Of a stretch of 64,000 bases of DNA, positions 12,901 through 25,200 are shown in pieces; positions within the stretch are counted from its first letter, which is position 1, and every line of letters starts with the position of its first letter. A program made the position numbers and the translations under genes. The notes beneath the pieces were generated by a model. That model saw nothing but the letters and a program-made list of their open reading frames with translations, did no database searches and was not told the DNA's origin. Source of the DNA: Chondrosia reniformis (lineage: Eukaryota > Porifera > Demospongiae > Chondrillida > Chondrillidae); contig OX359194.1 of assembly GCA_947172415.1 (NCBI GenBank), positions 1,116,001 to 1,180,000 of the forward strand, given 5' to 3'.

Positions 12901-14830
12901 AGTTCACACTGGAACTCAGCAGCTCCAATAAAGTATGTTTAACATACTTACAATGTACATTGTTTATATGAAAAATCTAAGATAACATTTTCCTACATGC
13001 TGTATGCCTATTCTGTAAAAAGAGCCTATAGGGGAACTAAACCTGAAAATTCAACAGAATCCTACAGTATATAGAAAAAGCATTTTGTACATCAGCCTCC
13101 TTGTAATATTCCATGACTGTCAAATATGTATATACGTATATCCATATTTAGCCCTGAGGTGCTAAAGATACTAAAGTATTCCATTTTATATACGTATTTT
13201 GCTTGGTCACTTTATGTGTCAGACGTAATATCTCCCAGCGATTATTTCTATGACATACCGTATATGCATAATTCTATTCTATACACCTTCATAATGTAAG
13301 TTTAAAAACCACTGTCTTCAATCAGGATACATTAATTCTACCATTATTTAGTCCATGTACTATTTTTCCATATAATGTATACCTTCAATATACGTACATG
13401 AGTGTACAGAATGACCCATTGTGTAATGTGATGTCTTTATGTAGAGCGATTCCAAGCCTTTTGAAGTGACCCTTTTCCACACTGGGGAGTGGAAAGTTGA
13501 TAATCGACCTAAGTTGTCTTCCCTGCTGAATATCATGGCGGAAGTGCAGATCATCCAGCAAGGACAAACTAAACGTTGCCTTGTAGCTTGCGAGTAAGCA
13601 ATGAATAATTAATGTGCATTATAATAATATTATAATGCACATTCTACAGATATTCTACAGATATTATAGATATTGTATGCATGAATTATCTAATCCTGGA
13701 CCATTATAATGATGAAGACTTCCGTGAATTTGAAAACAATTGATGCTGAGGCTGGTATATTTCTGAGTTAGCTAAAGCACCATTTCCCCCACATGCTGAA
13801 TACATAATACAAATGATGAGAAACCTATAATTCTCTAAAAGGAACGAAAATACCGGGTATTCTCTTTATTCTTCCACTCCTCTGAGCCGAGAGTTGTTTG
13901 TAGAGATGCCAGCAGTCTTCTGTGACCCGATAAGTCTTTATTCTTTGATTCCTTAGAAGCTTCATATATGCTATAATAATGGGGTCTGTCTTCTCATATA
14001 GTTCTGCCAACCTTTGTAAATATTTCAAATGACATACTTTGAACATAATACGTACTATCTATACCTGTACTACATATATGTGTATATATAGTGATGGTAT
14101 GGGACGCACTGGTGTCTTTATAACTGTCATGTCTGAGATTGAGCGAATCAAGTTTGATGGAGAAATTGATATCTTTCAAACTATCAAAGCTATCCGAGTT
14201 CAAAGACCAAATATGGTCTCAACTGGGGTGAGTGTATGTGTAAGGCTTCAAATTGCATTAATCATTATACCCTGGAGCAAATGCTTATCTTACTTAACTC
14301 TTCTCCTCTAAGCTCATTTGCTATTATAAAGTAATTTCCTGGTAGCCGTTAAGAGGCAACAGGCTATATTTCCATGTTACCATGGTTACCTATTAGACAC
14401 TACTATAGTATGTATAAAGTGTACTGTTTACATTTGTATATATTCCCATGCTCTGATTTTGCTACATATATAAAAGCTGTCAAATACCTGTTGTACACAT
14501 TATATGTCATGTTGTCTGATTTTGTGGGTTTCTGGAATAAGGTTTCACCTTTAGTCTATTTAGCAGAACTACAGTATATATACATGGCATTTCCTTATTA
14601 CATACATTTATCCAGCATAATATACCTTCAATTTACCTATAATTACCCTCAGCAAGTAAAGGTACCCCTGTGTATTCTTATGATTTCATGCAATTATTCT
14701 AAACTTGGGGTAACATATGAATTGATGATATTTATGTTTTGTTGCTTAGGTGCAGTACAAATTGTGTTTTGAGTTTATTCAAGAATATTTGCAGTCGTTT
14801 GATAACTACGCAAACTTTAAACCAGTGTGA
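1..14830 (+). CDS. Gene A: Ig-type receptor tyrosine phosphatase (5' partial)
   Basis: Single-pass membrane receptor predicted to remove phosphate from tyrosines in the cytoplasm. The visible part has 23 exons that join in one frame to about 845 codons: one Ig domain, a membrane helix, a juxtamembrane region, catalytic PTP domain D1 and a degenerate D2, ending at TGA 14828-14830. The signal peptide and any further Ig exon lie left of the window; sister gene B has both. Every D1 and D2 exon has a counterpart in B with the same phase and nearly always the same length, which supports the model. Introns are much larger than in B because of minisatellites and a MITE. Exact splice sites are inferred; the family call is secure. 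Confidence 0.88.
534..1908 (+). CDS. Gene A, membrane helix and juxtamembrane exons
   Basis: Exons 534-666, 861-946, 1018-1083, 1202-1243, 1533-1574 and 1804-1908. The first has a short stalk followed by a helix of about 25 residues (I, V and L runs ending in GIVLYLK) and then a basic stop-transfer start (RNDRLPRF) in the next exon. The later exons are small and have low sequence constraint. Two 42-base exons carry MYDEV and MYDEI tyrosine motifs and are tandem copies of each other; gene B has only one. The exon at 1804 carries PPPM and HEYRM. Phases run 2, 1, 1, 1, 1, 1 without a break. Confidence 0.8.
1955..3088. repeat. 17-base minisatellite, about 66 copies
   Basis: Tandem array in an intron of gene A with unit GAGAGGTGGTCACACTA. 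Variants change single bases (TGG/CGG, CACACTA/CACATTA/CATACTA). It lies between juxtamembrane exon 1804-1908 and the first PTP exon at 3147. The corresponding intron in gene B is only about 116 bases, so the array is an expansion specific to A. No spacers separate the units, so this is not CRISPR. Confidence 0.95.
3147..11302 (+). CDS. Gene A, PTP domain D1 (catalytic)
   Basis: Exons 3147-3247, 3365-3446, 3852-3925, 4208-4244, 4644-4741, 8159-8287, 9576-9736, 10081-10216 and 11153-11302. The family motifs appear in order: KNRYKNI (phosphotyrosine loop), [21 protein letters not shown], the WPD loop in [12 protein letters not shown], the P-loop [10 protein letters not shown] split across the 9736/10081 junction, and the Q-loop region [16 protein letters not shown]. 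All catalytic residues (Asp of WPD, Cys and Arg of CX5R, Gln of the Q-loop) are present, so D1 should be an active tyrosine phosphatase. Confidence 0.9.
4370..4485 (+). repeat. Dispersed repeat, copy 1 of an inverted pair
   Basis: Intronic segment containing GGGTTCCCAAAGGTCTAGGG and a C-rich end before GCAGCCCTG. A diverged reverse-complement copy lies at about 7846-8012. The pair brackets the 28-base minisatellite and gene A exon 4644-4741. No coding capacity is visible. Confidence 0.7.
5203..7572. repeat. 28-base minisatellite, about 84 copies
   Basis: Tandem array in a gene A intron with unit GGGTGGGGCAATAAGGCATGACTGGTGA cut at any phase. Point variants alternate (AAGGCATG/AGGGCATG/AAGACATG; GGTGA/GATGA; GGGTG/GAGTG). 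The equivalent intron in gene B is only 134 bases. On the minus strand the unit has no stop codon in any frame, and since 28 is not a multiple of three, all three frames stay open for about 800 codons. That is a property of the repeat, not evidence of a gene. Confidence 0.96.
7846..8012 (-). repeat. Dispersed repeat, copy 2 of an inverted pair
   Basis: G- and C-rich stretch in the same gene A intron as the 28-base array. Its reverse complement matches the 4370-4485 copy (shared core CCTAGACCTTTGGGAACCCC). It lies about 150 bases before the exon at 8159. Confidence 0.7.
8288..9575. other. Large intron of gene A without recognised genes
   Basis: About 1.3 kb of AT-rich intron between two D1 exons. 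It contains a degraded copy of the GATGAAGACC...GGTCGAA foldback motif near 8655-8682 and a local duplication with GTACTGTTGT and TATTATTTAT near 9255-9365. I see no coding exon or RNA gene. Confidence 0.6.
9937..9992. repeat. CT/CA microsatellite
   Basis: A short TCTCTCTC run followed by CACACA repeats in the intron before the D1 P-loop exon of gene A. Confidence 0.95.
10565..11062. mobile_element. MITE-like element with CAGTCGACTCC ends, copy 1
   Basis: A 498-base segment bounded by CAGTCGACTCC and its reverse complement GGAGTCGACTG, with TA directly outside both ends as expected of a TA target duplication. Inside it are short tandem repeats containing TCACTCGAACTTCGATCCGA. There is no transposase, so it is non-autonomous. 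The terminal repeat and TA target suggest the Tc1/mariner/pogo superfamily (inference). A second copy with the same ends lies at 40315-40780. Confidence 0.85.
11532..11645. repeat. 15-base minisatellite, about 7-8 copies
   Basis: Tandem units of CAGCCAATCACATTG with point variants, in the intron between D1 and D2 of gene A. Each unit contains a CCAAT box sequence, but the position inside an intron gives no reason to call it a promoter. Confidence 0.9.
11670..14830 (+). CDS. Gene A, PTP domain D2 (degenerate)
   Basis: Exons 11670-11769, 11956-12032, 12229-12363, 12798-12932, 13445-13593, 14092-14227 and 14750-14830. It keeps the PTP fold signature ([35 protein letters not shown]) and a CX5R P-loop reading CDDGMGRTG. 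The WPD loop is replaced: the matching position reads TGEWKVDN. Without the general-acid Asp in context this domain is expected to be inactive or very weak, as is common for RPTP D2 domains, and to act in regulation or substrate binding. Confidence 0.88.
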
Positions 14831-14985
14831 AATTCTTACATTATCTTTCTACTTGTGAGACTAACAGTTTGAGGCAGTGAATTTATTTTGTATGATTAAC
14901 TGCTGTACATGATTAGGAATCATTTATTTCTTTATTTGTGCTCTATTTAAGCAGTGCGTGTACAGTAATTGTACTCTGTTAAGTG

Positions 14986-14991
14986 AATAAA
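14986..14991 (+). promoter_or_regulatory. Polyadenylation signal of gene A
   Basis: AATAAA about 155 bases after the stop codon of gene A, followed by a T-rich stretch. Its position fits a 3' processing signal. Confidence 0.55.
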
Positions 14992-15153
14992 TGTTTTTGA
15001 AATCATTTGTGCTAAAATGTATTATACAATAAGTCTTCAAATTTAAATTCTTGTCATTGTGAAATATATAACATATACAATGCAAAGTTTACTATATCAC
15101 ATGCATATGACCAGGTTAGTTGGAGTGAATGATGAAAGAGAAAGAGCAGACAT

Positions 15154-15234
15154 GAAGACTATCCTTAGCTATATAAGTTATCACTGTTTCTATACAATTG
15201 AGAAACAGTGATAATTAACCTAAGGATAGTCTTC
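15154..15234. repeat. Hairpin (foldback) in the A-B spacer
   Basis: Left arm GAAGACTATCCTTAGCTAT... and right arm ...ACCTAAGGATAGTCTTC are near-perfect reverse complements about 36 bases long, around a short loop. It could be a small foldback transposon or a structured RNA. Confidence 0.8.
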
Positions 15235-16137
15235 CTAGCTAAGAAACATAGCTAAAGCCCACCTGCACGTGACTATCACAGATCTTTGGTTTCCAGTACG
15301 TAAACAAAGAGACACTACAGTACGCTAGGGTATTTGTGGGAGATCCGGTTGTAACTTGCGTGAAGTCGCGATCGATGAATAGCAAATAGCAAGATTATAA
15401 ATTCTTGCTAATCGGATTAACGAAAAGGACTGACTTATAGCAGCAGAAAACCTCTCATTTAACGCGTACGGGCCTGGCTATAGCCGTACATGTTGTATCT
15501 TACACAAAGAAGGTAAGACTTAGTATATATTTTATAAAGTCAATTCGTGCCAGTGATAATTCTATAGCTGATATATAATACACATAGATAGGTTTGAAGC
15601 AAAACCCTGCTCTGAAGACGTACGCGTCTTCCTAAAATGCAGAGCTTGTTCCTATTACCTTCAAGGCATTGTTCCTATTATCCTTCAAAGCATAGGTCGG
15701 TCATATAATAATCTATGTTCAGAGGTACGATTTGTAGTAAAGGTTCTTGTTTTTGGAATAACTAATATTTTGCTTTATTTTAGACCCAACGATACGTAGT
15801 TATAAATATGAGGTATATCGTAGATAATATGGTTGTGGTTAGCTGACAAACCACACAATCAACAATCTGATCCACAGGCCGCCGCCAACCACTTGACATA
15901 GAAACTGTAATACCCTAATATACTTACAGTACCCGTATATGCTTTTTTCATATACTGTATATTATATTGTACAGTAGTATACAGATAAATAGATACTTCA
16001 GAATCTGCATCTATACTATCTATGTATGTAAGATATTATGATGACGATTATTTACTCTTTGTAGATTGTTATTGTGAGTACAGCAATATCACCTATCACC
16101 AACAATTTATGAGAATAGTTTTTCTTGTTGAATAAAA

Positions 16138-16201
16138 ATGAAGAATTCTTTTCTACTTTTGTATATATTGAATGTGCTTTCCTTGATTCCATCATGGACA
16201 G
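16138..16201 (+). CDS. Gene B, signal-peptide exon
   Basis: A 64-base exon reading [20 protein letters not shown] followed by T, then donor G/GTATGG in phase 1. A basic start, a hydrophobic core and a small-residue end are typical of a secretion signal. Upstream of the ATG there is AT-rich, non-coding sequence. Confidence 0.8.
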
Positions 16202-19200
16202 GTATGGCATAACAACATACAACATGGATTATTGTGCACATGCACAAACACAATTCAACTAGCTACTTTTTCCTAGCTGTTATAATCTAAAGGTTTATTT
16301 CTAATTATCAAGTTATAATGTAACAGTTGTATATATAGTATATCTTTTTTCACTCAAAGTCTCTTGTTTTAAAGAGAGAGATGACTTTAATATATATGTA
16401 AATCCAAGCTCAATTTAAAGCAATGAACTTATAGTCACATGTTGTTTATTATTCTTCCCTGTAGCATGTGAGAATATAACTACTATAGCAGTAGGTCCAG
16501 CCGGCTCAACTGAAACATCCATTTCACCCGTTAGTGGGGCTAAGGTAATACTGCTTTGCGCATACAGGGGGTCCAAGCAATGGTTTACAACAGATAGTCC
16601 TGTTATGGAAACAGCTGAATTCATAAGTACGAGAGGAGCATTTGATGTTAGAACGTTGGCATTCCTAAACTTTAACTCATCGCAGGCAGGAACTTATAGC
16701 TGTTTAGGAGGAATCAATAGTCCAACAACTACAACTTACTCTGTAGCTTTAAGTTAGTCATCTACGTACTTACGTGTATACACATGTACATATACAAATA
16801 TAGTATATAATATATACTGGATCAAAAGTAGTGGTACAAATTATCATTGCTTTCTTCCAAACATACGTACGTACATACATAAATATAGATTTATAATTGT
16901 TTGTTCTTTGTCTGTATAGCGTGGGCAAGGTACGTACGTACGTATGTATTTTGCATACATATCATTCATGCATTCTAGGATTTATATACCAGTAAAAATG
17001 CGTATACTGTACCAATACAGTAAAGCTATGTATGTATATCTGAATTGTCAGATGCTGACATTTTGTAGCTTAATATTCAATTACTCTATTAGAACTATAT
17101 ATACATAATATTATGATAAACAGATTACATCTGAGTATATTATTTCAATGGATGTCTGTTTCTATCAATTTGCACTCCATTTAATTTTCAAACTAATTAG
17201 GTTGTTATCCTTATTCTGACATATTCTTCAGTTAATACAAGAAATACTGTGAAAATTAACAAGGACACTAACACATCGGTTCTTACTGTAAGACCGGATG
17301 AAAGCGAACCAGTAAAGCTGGAGTGTGAGTGGACAGGAAGCGATAGGAGCTGGTACAGTGATGGAACTGAAGTTACTCCAACTAGTGGAGAGCTTAACAC
17401 TACAGATTTGACAGGAGTCATAACGCTGTCTATCTTCACCCTCAATGCAATTCATGCTAGGGCGGCTTACACTTGTAAAATAACCAAGGCCAATACAACA
17501 GACTATACAGTGAGATTAGGTAATTATAGTTTATTTCATATATACAATACCTCTTTGAGGCTTAGTACGTATAACTGCACTACTTATAATTTATAATAGT
17601 GGTTTGTAATAGAATAAAGATTTCTTCTAACTGCGTCGAACTTATCTTTTGAAAGGGTCATCTTATGACTTTTAGAGGGTCTTCTTCAGTGACACTCAGT
17701 CCAAAAGATGATCCTTTCAAAAGTTAAGTCATTTTTAATTCTGTGAAATATAAGCAACTCAATTTCACTACATGTACTTATACATATATTTGTACACCAT
17801 TAAGTGTGAAGTATATACTTATTGTATGTATACTTTGTACTCTTTCTTCCATTAGATATACCTAATTTAGTACCTCCTCCTACTCAAAGGGCATCTGGTT
17901 CAAATTCAACCGTAGCAGTTGTGGTTTCACTACTGATAATAGTGATCTTAATATTGATAGCAATTCTAATACTTGGAATGCTTCTATACTTAAAGTAAGT
18001 TTACTATAATCAATTTAATAATATAGCCCCTTGGGGGTGAATGTGTAAAAATTTTGTAATTGTACTGTATAATACAATAATATATACATACTGTCACTGC
18101 TAATTGTGTAACTGTACGTTTTGTTTTAAAGGCGGAATGACAAATTGCACAAGTTAAGAATACCCTTGCCAACCAGAAAATCGCACCTAATGTCAAATTT
18201 AGGACTTCAAAGCCAAAGTATGTCAATTTGTGGAAGTATAACCATGAATATAATTAAAACAACCTCGGAACATTTTAGGTAATGAAAACAAGAAAGCTGG
18301 TCCTGATATTGTACCATATGCTAAGGGAAAGGGCAGTGAACTAGAAACTGTCTCTTCTATTTCAAGACCAGGTAAACAAGTGATACTGTTTATTGTGTAT
18401 TTATGCATGTTATAAACAACTTTAGAATGAAACTATTTAAATGTTGAAACCTTTTTCATCTATATCACCATAGCAACAGCTGATATTCATGCATATGATG
18501 AAGTTGAAGACAAAGAAAAGGGTGTGGTTCAGTAGCACACATATATAATTCAAACATAACAGTATTTGGTACTGGTGTTCTGTATATAAAGAGTTAGGGC
18601 TATATACAATATAAGTTAGTTTATATACTTATGGTATTAAGATTTGTTGCTGATTGATAGGGTTATCCTCATTTTTATTTACATATCCAATATTACAATT
18701 TACTTTTTTCTTTCCTCTATGTTCAACCTAGTACATACATACATGTACCAGTATGTTGTGATTATTAGTCACATGATTATAGTTGCATATGAATAATGGC
18801 TGTATGACATGTTTGTTTATGTGTTTATGTACTTATTTAGGTTCAAGCGATGCAAAAGCTATTCCTATAACCATTGAGCCTTATGCGAAGAGAAAGGAAG
18901 AAAAACGAGTAAAAAGTGAAAACGGTAAGAGTAGTAATTATATAACCTACATGTTTATTATTATATGATACAAAAATTGTCCCAATTAAATAAATGGTGA
19001 CAATAATACTTACAAGAATATTGTTTTTCTGCTCACCTAGATACCATCCATTTTAATAGACCTATTACCACAAGCCACTTTCTTGACCATATTAGGAAAC
19101 GTAGTGAAAAGAATTTTATTGGTTTTCATAAGGAATTTGAGGTAAAGTATTTGTGTATGTGTATATATTCAGTTACACGCAACTCTATCATGTGACTTGG

Positions 19201-22200
19201 TAACATGTGCATACCTCAGTATTTGTTCATACTTATATATAATGTATTTCTCATTCCTACAGACTATTGTCAATGATCCTGATGGAGTTGCTTCAGTAGC
19301 AAAGGCTAACAAACACAAGAACAGATACAATAACATATACACTTGTGAGTGCAGATTGCATTTGTCCCTTAAATGGTATCTTTAAATATTCCTCAATTCT
19401 TCTCAACTCTTTTATGTAAGGATGCATGAGCTAATTCTCATTTAATGTAACAGCCTCTACAGGTTTAAGTATACATATAGGTCCTTCTCTTGATAATTGT
19501 ATGTATGTATGTATATAATCCACAGTAAATCAAGTTAAGTATGAGAGGAAATGGACTAAAGCACATAAGCTTTAAGAGACTAGGGCAACCCTATGGAGAT
19601 AAGTATCTTCCTTTTCTCCACTTCTCCATTGAGCTTGACTACTTTCTGGGAGTTTAACCTTCATCATCTGGAAGTCTTTAGGAATTACAATTATTGTTAT
19701 AGAAGAATGGTTTGAGCCATTAAAATGTATTAGTTAATGGAATTAAGTATTGAAACCATTACAGTGTAGGCCTATATGGAAATACACTTTCAATTGACAT
19801 TTTCCTCATTTCAGTGTTATAACTACATTTGTTCTGACCATGTAAATCTTTATTTTGAGAAGTCAGTGAGTAACTGTGCTACATTTGCTTGTCTGTAGTT
19901 GACCATTCCAGAGTCGTCCTATCAGTTCCAGACAGAAATGGCAGTGATTATATCAACGCTTCATACATTGATGTAAGTGTTGTGTATATTTGACCACACC
20001 CACTATATTCAGCCAATCAGTGTTCATGTCACTGTGTACCTCATGTTGAAGATGTAGCCATGTCAATTAGATAAGTCCTTTACCATATTTGCCCATTATC
20101 ACAACTCTACTTTTCTTCTTAATTGGTTGTACGTACGTATAATAGCAGGTTGATGTCATTTTCTATATGTCTATAATGTATGTCTATATATTTCTATACA
20201 TGTCTTATATGTCTATAATGTATGTCTATATATTTCTATACATGTCTTATATGTATATAATGTTTGTCTATATATTACTATACATGTCTTATATGTGTAT
20301 AGGGATACAAGGCCAAGAGCTGCTATATTGCCACACAAGGTATTGTATATAAGCAGTGTGTATACTCTAATAGTCTTCATGTGTGTACGTTGTTTGTTTC
20401 TAAAGTTTTCTAATGTGGTCATACTAAGTGAACTGTTCATATGAAAAGATTTATTTTCCTTTGAGACTATATGTATATTCAAAATGCTCATGTTCATGTA
20501 TACATATACACCTGTACTGTAGGTATATAATATCTGTAATGTTGTCATTACCTTCATACATTAGACAGGCCTAATATATTGTAGTATAGTAATGTACAGT
20601 ATGTTAATGCTAAGTACTTGGAATACTTTATGAACACTTGCTCCAGGACCCACTCCGGATACAGTAACTGACTTTTGGCAATTGGTTTGGGATAGTAAGA
20701 CTCCAATCATTGTCATGTTGACCCAACCTGAAGAGAAAGGAAAGGTACATTATGTAATGAATGTAAATTTGAAGTGATGATCGAATGCATATTTTTCTTT
20801 TGAACTTTTGGGGATCTTCTTCTAAAAGAATATTCAAAGCGTGTTTTGTTTATGATTTTTCCTCTTTTCTATTTTAAGAGGAAATGTGAGCAGTACTGGA
20901 ACAATAATCTCTCAGAGACCTTCCAGGCAGGTAGTAATATGACAGTGGTAGTGAACCAGTGTCTGGGGTTTGCTGATTATGAAGTCAAGGACATGACAAT
21001 ACTGAATGTAAGACTATATCAGAGCTATGTGTGTGTAATGTATTTATATATTGTTAAGATCATTAGTAATCCATTTTTAAACACATTAGGTTATTGTGGT
21101 CATAATACCTTTCTCTATGAAACATTTAGCATTATAACATTTCTGTCATGTGACTGCCTCTAGCATGTCATTAGAGGCAGTACGTAGCTGTGTATGTACA
21201 ATAACACTCTGAATGAGATCTACTTGTGATTTAGTAATCATATAACGTGTTTAGTACTTTAGTGAGTACATACACAAGGTATAAAGTGCCTCAAGTATAC
21301 ATATATATATTGACATAACCATTTGAATACGTATTCCTCATGACAGTTGTAAAACATCCTAATGTCATTAAAGGTGTAGTTAAACCTTAGCAATGGAGTC
21401 ATTTTCAATGTGTTTATACGTATGTGTGTTTTGTATTCTATTCTTACCCTTCTCAACTTTGAATGTATGTCTTTATACGTAATTGTGTATTTTTTGTTTT
21501 GGATACTGACTTTACTTTATCCACATAAAACACCTTTCATCATTAGAGAATTTTCTTTTTTATCTGATTGTGCGTATACTACAATTTTCTACTTCTCAAC
21601 TTTGTAGTTTCGTTTACTTACTGTACTATCTATTTCCCATTCTGAATATAGACTACTGATGGAGTGTCAAAGAGCCACCATCTTCATCACTTCCTGTATA
21701 CCGGATGGCCAGACCATGGTGTCCCTCAGCATCCATATTCTCTGGTAAAGTTGAGTCAACAAGTGAGGAAAAAGTACAAAAAGAACAGTGCACCGATGGT
21801 GGTACATTGCAGGTAAGTCTGTTCAATTGTTGTAGGAAGAAGGAAAGTTTGTGTGTTTCATAACTGTATTATTATAAATAAGAGTTAACTTTATCTAATA
21901 GCATGCATGTTCTAACTGGTACAGGTTTACGATGTATTTATTATGTTTGTTAATATACATATGTGTATCTATATATGTGTATCTATGTGTATCTATGTAC
22001 TGTACTTTATGCATTTCTCCTTTGCATTATAGTGCTGGAGTAGGTCGTACTGGTACATTCATCACTATTGATGCCATGATACAGAGATTGAAGGAGAGAG
22101 ATGACCTCAACATTTATGAGTTTGTTACTGAAATGAGATCAAAGAGGACCTTCATGGTTCAGATCAAGGTTTGTTAAATATCGTCTAAAACTAAGCTAGT

Positions 22201-25200
22201 TGTACTGTACTTACGTACACTGCCTCATTATAATAGAACCTTCAGATTGTATTAAGCATTGCAAGGACTTTTATATCCATTCTAGATAGTTTTGACGAAG
22301 GGTTTGTTTAGATATCAATAATAGTTGCAAAGACTTTGTCCTATGTATCTTTTCCACAGCTATAACTTTTAGCCTAATTATGTAACCACAACCATTTTAT
22401 TTTGATAATTGATTTCTTATTGCCCTTTTCCCATATGTAGGAGCAATACATCTTCATACATGATGCACTCAATGATTATATCACCTGCGGTGACACTTCA
22501 ACTCCAGCTCATGAGCTGAGGAGAGTGATTGCTGTTATGAATAAGGAAACTAAAGATGGACGAAAAAATGGCTACCAAAATCAATTTGAGGTGAGTGCAA
22601 CAAGGAACTACATGATCACGTGGTAAACAGTTAATTAAACCTCACTTTGGGCTATTAGTAACATAAAACATTAAATGAACATTAAGTTATAATTAGATAC
22701 AAGTAGGTCCAAAATTGAAATGAAGCCAACTTCTTATACTTACATTTTTGATATGGTGTATACTGTAAATATAAATGTACTATATACGTACATACTTTAG
22801 ACTCTTCAGCACATCGGCAAGTCTCCATCTCCGGAGGATAAGACATATTCCCAGAAATCAGAAATAGCTAAGAGAAACCGTTACACAAACAGATACCCCT
22901 GTAAGTTACCGACGTGGTACAAAAATGCGTGTAAACATATATTTACTTACTTTCTCCTTGTACGTACATACATGTTTAGATTCTCACAGACACTTGTTTG
23001 TACCAGCAAGTTCTGGTGGACTTGGCTACATCAATGCTTCTCAAGTGCAAGTAAATACAACATAACTGTACTCTGTTTTTAATTTGTTGGTTGAGAGGGC
23101 TTGTTTAACAAGGACTGGATGCATGTATAATGTTTAGCTTTTGGGCCATAATGTTTGTATAAATTATGAAAATGTGAATAATCACTGTAGAAGATACGTA
23201 TTACACCTATATACCAGACAAATGACTGATGTCTTATCTTAGCTGGGGGACAAAAGTCCTATTAAAATGTCAACCATTGTTATTATTGTTGTTATTATTC
23301 ACATTTGTATCATAACCTTTGTCTAAGCTTAGTGTAATTAACTCTCTCACTTCATATATGAATATAATATCTTGAATATATATATCATGAATGGCTCTAA
23401 TTATTATATATACCTAATCTTAATTTATACTTGACTCAATTACTTATTCACACTTATATTAGAGTTACTCCAATCCTCGAGCTTTCATAGCTGCTCAAGC
23501 TCCAATGAAAAACACAAGAGAAGACTTTTGGGAACTTGTATGGACCTTCAGACCTTCCACCATCGTACTGCTGTGTGACTTTATAGAGGGCAGTCAGGTT
23601 GGTATTTGTATATACATTGAGTTTTTAATTTAGTGTATAAAATTATAAAGTATTTCAAAAGACACTACCAAGTGTAAGACTTGCAGTTCATTCAATCACT
23701 TTTAAAAGTTTTTTTAGTGGTAATTGCAATACCATTTACAGCAGATCAAATGTACCTACATATATACGTACGTACGTAGGTGTTACAGTAGCCAGCCATT
23801 AGCCAATCTATATGTATCAAAACTATGTATGTCACATTCCTATGCCTACATAAGTGTTAAATCTAAATTGCATCTACACATGAACAATGTAGAACATCAC
23901 ATTCCAAAAAATAATTGCTATTATTCCTATAAAGCTAAGGAAGCATAAAGAGGATAGACTTAAAAATACAATCTTCTTAGAGTAGTTACTTGGGGTCAAC
24001 CTAGAGCCTTGGATGTGTTGTCCTCTCTCTTCCTCCACTGGGCCAGACAGCTGTTTCTGGGACTTTCACTGTATCATTATCCAAATCAGCTACCATCTCT
24101 TACCTTTCCCATCATGTGTAGGACTGCTGTGCCCCCTTCTGGCCAAGACAGGAACATATCCAAGAATTGTTCAGTTTTATCAACATAACAACGACACTAG
24201 TTCAGAAGAAGGATAGATACATTCAGTATTCACTGGAACTAGTTGGGAGTAATGAGGTAGAGTATATTGAATGAATTTCACACAATATTTGTTGAAGTTT
24301 TGTGTGTGTCCAGTACTTTTACTCAAAGTCTAAATGATACTCCAACTTTTTATCTTATATTTTGAATATCAACAGCATATAGTGAGTAAAAGAGATCTCA
24401 TACGTATATACAGCTTTGTGTGCAACCAAATTACGTAACTCAAGATACTAAGTACAGTGATCTCTAAAGAATTTCTCAAGAACTGCACACTATTATTTTG
24501 ACTCACTCACATGATCCTTTCCTTTTATATTTATTAAATCTGCATGACTCTTACTTATTTGAATCTCAGAACTGTTATGTTTTTGTCCTTTTGTATTACT
24601 GTATTTTACAGGGTGCCTAGAATAGTAGCCACTGGCTAAAGGCTTTCCCTGTTTAAATAAGCTTACCAAACCAAACCAAACAGTATATTCAATGAAATGT
24701 AACCATGCAATATTGTCTTCATGTTGCCTAATACCTCATTTAATCTTACAATATTAGGCTACACCCTATTTTGTCTATTATCTTTGTGTAGTCTGATTCA
24801 AAACCCACAGAGATCACTCTATTCCACACGAAGGACTGGAAGGCTGATGGCCATTCTGAAGTAGCTCCCCTGCTGAAGATTATGTCAGAAGTGCAGAACA
24901 TCCATCAGGGAGAACGTAGACCTTCAATAGTAGTTTGCGAGTAAGCTGCATGTCTTACTGAGCGATCAGTTCAGCTCTACTCTGACAGAATATGTGATGT
25001 ATATATGTATCCGTTATACGTACCACAGCACCTAGATGTATACATATGGATTTTGTATGTGTTTATATGTATGTACATGTATATACCGTAGACTTTGCCA
25101 TTAGGTTCCTATATTGTACATGTATAACTTTTATGCATGTATTTGCAAGAACCAAATTTAATTTTTAGACTAGCTAATTTTTGAATACATTTTATTCTCT

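Larger units (their letters stand above)
14831..16137. other. Intergenic region between genes A and B
   Basis: Holds the 3' UTR of gene A, a hairpin at 15154-15234 and presumably the promoter and 5' UTR of B. A donor-like AAAGAAG/GTAAGA near 15505-15516 could end a non-coding first exon of B (speculative). No other coding sequence is seen. Confidence 0.6.

Noticed and set aside
14374-14772. A 132-codon plus-strand open frame.
   Set aside because: Lies in the last intron of gene A, runs through the acceptor before 14750, and has no domain-like composition.
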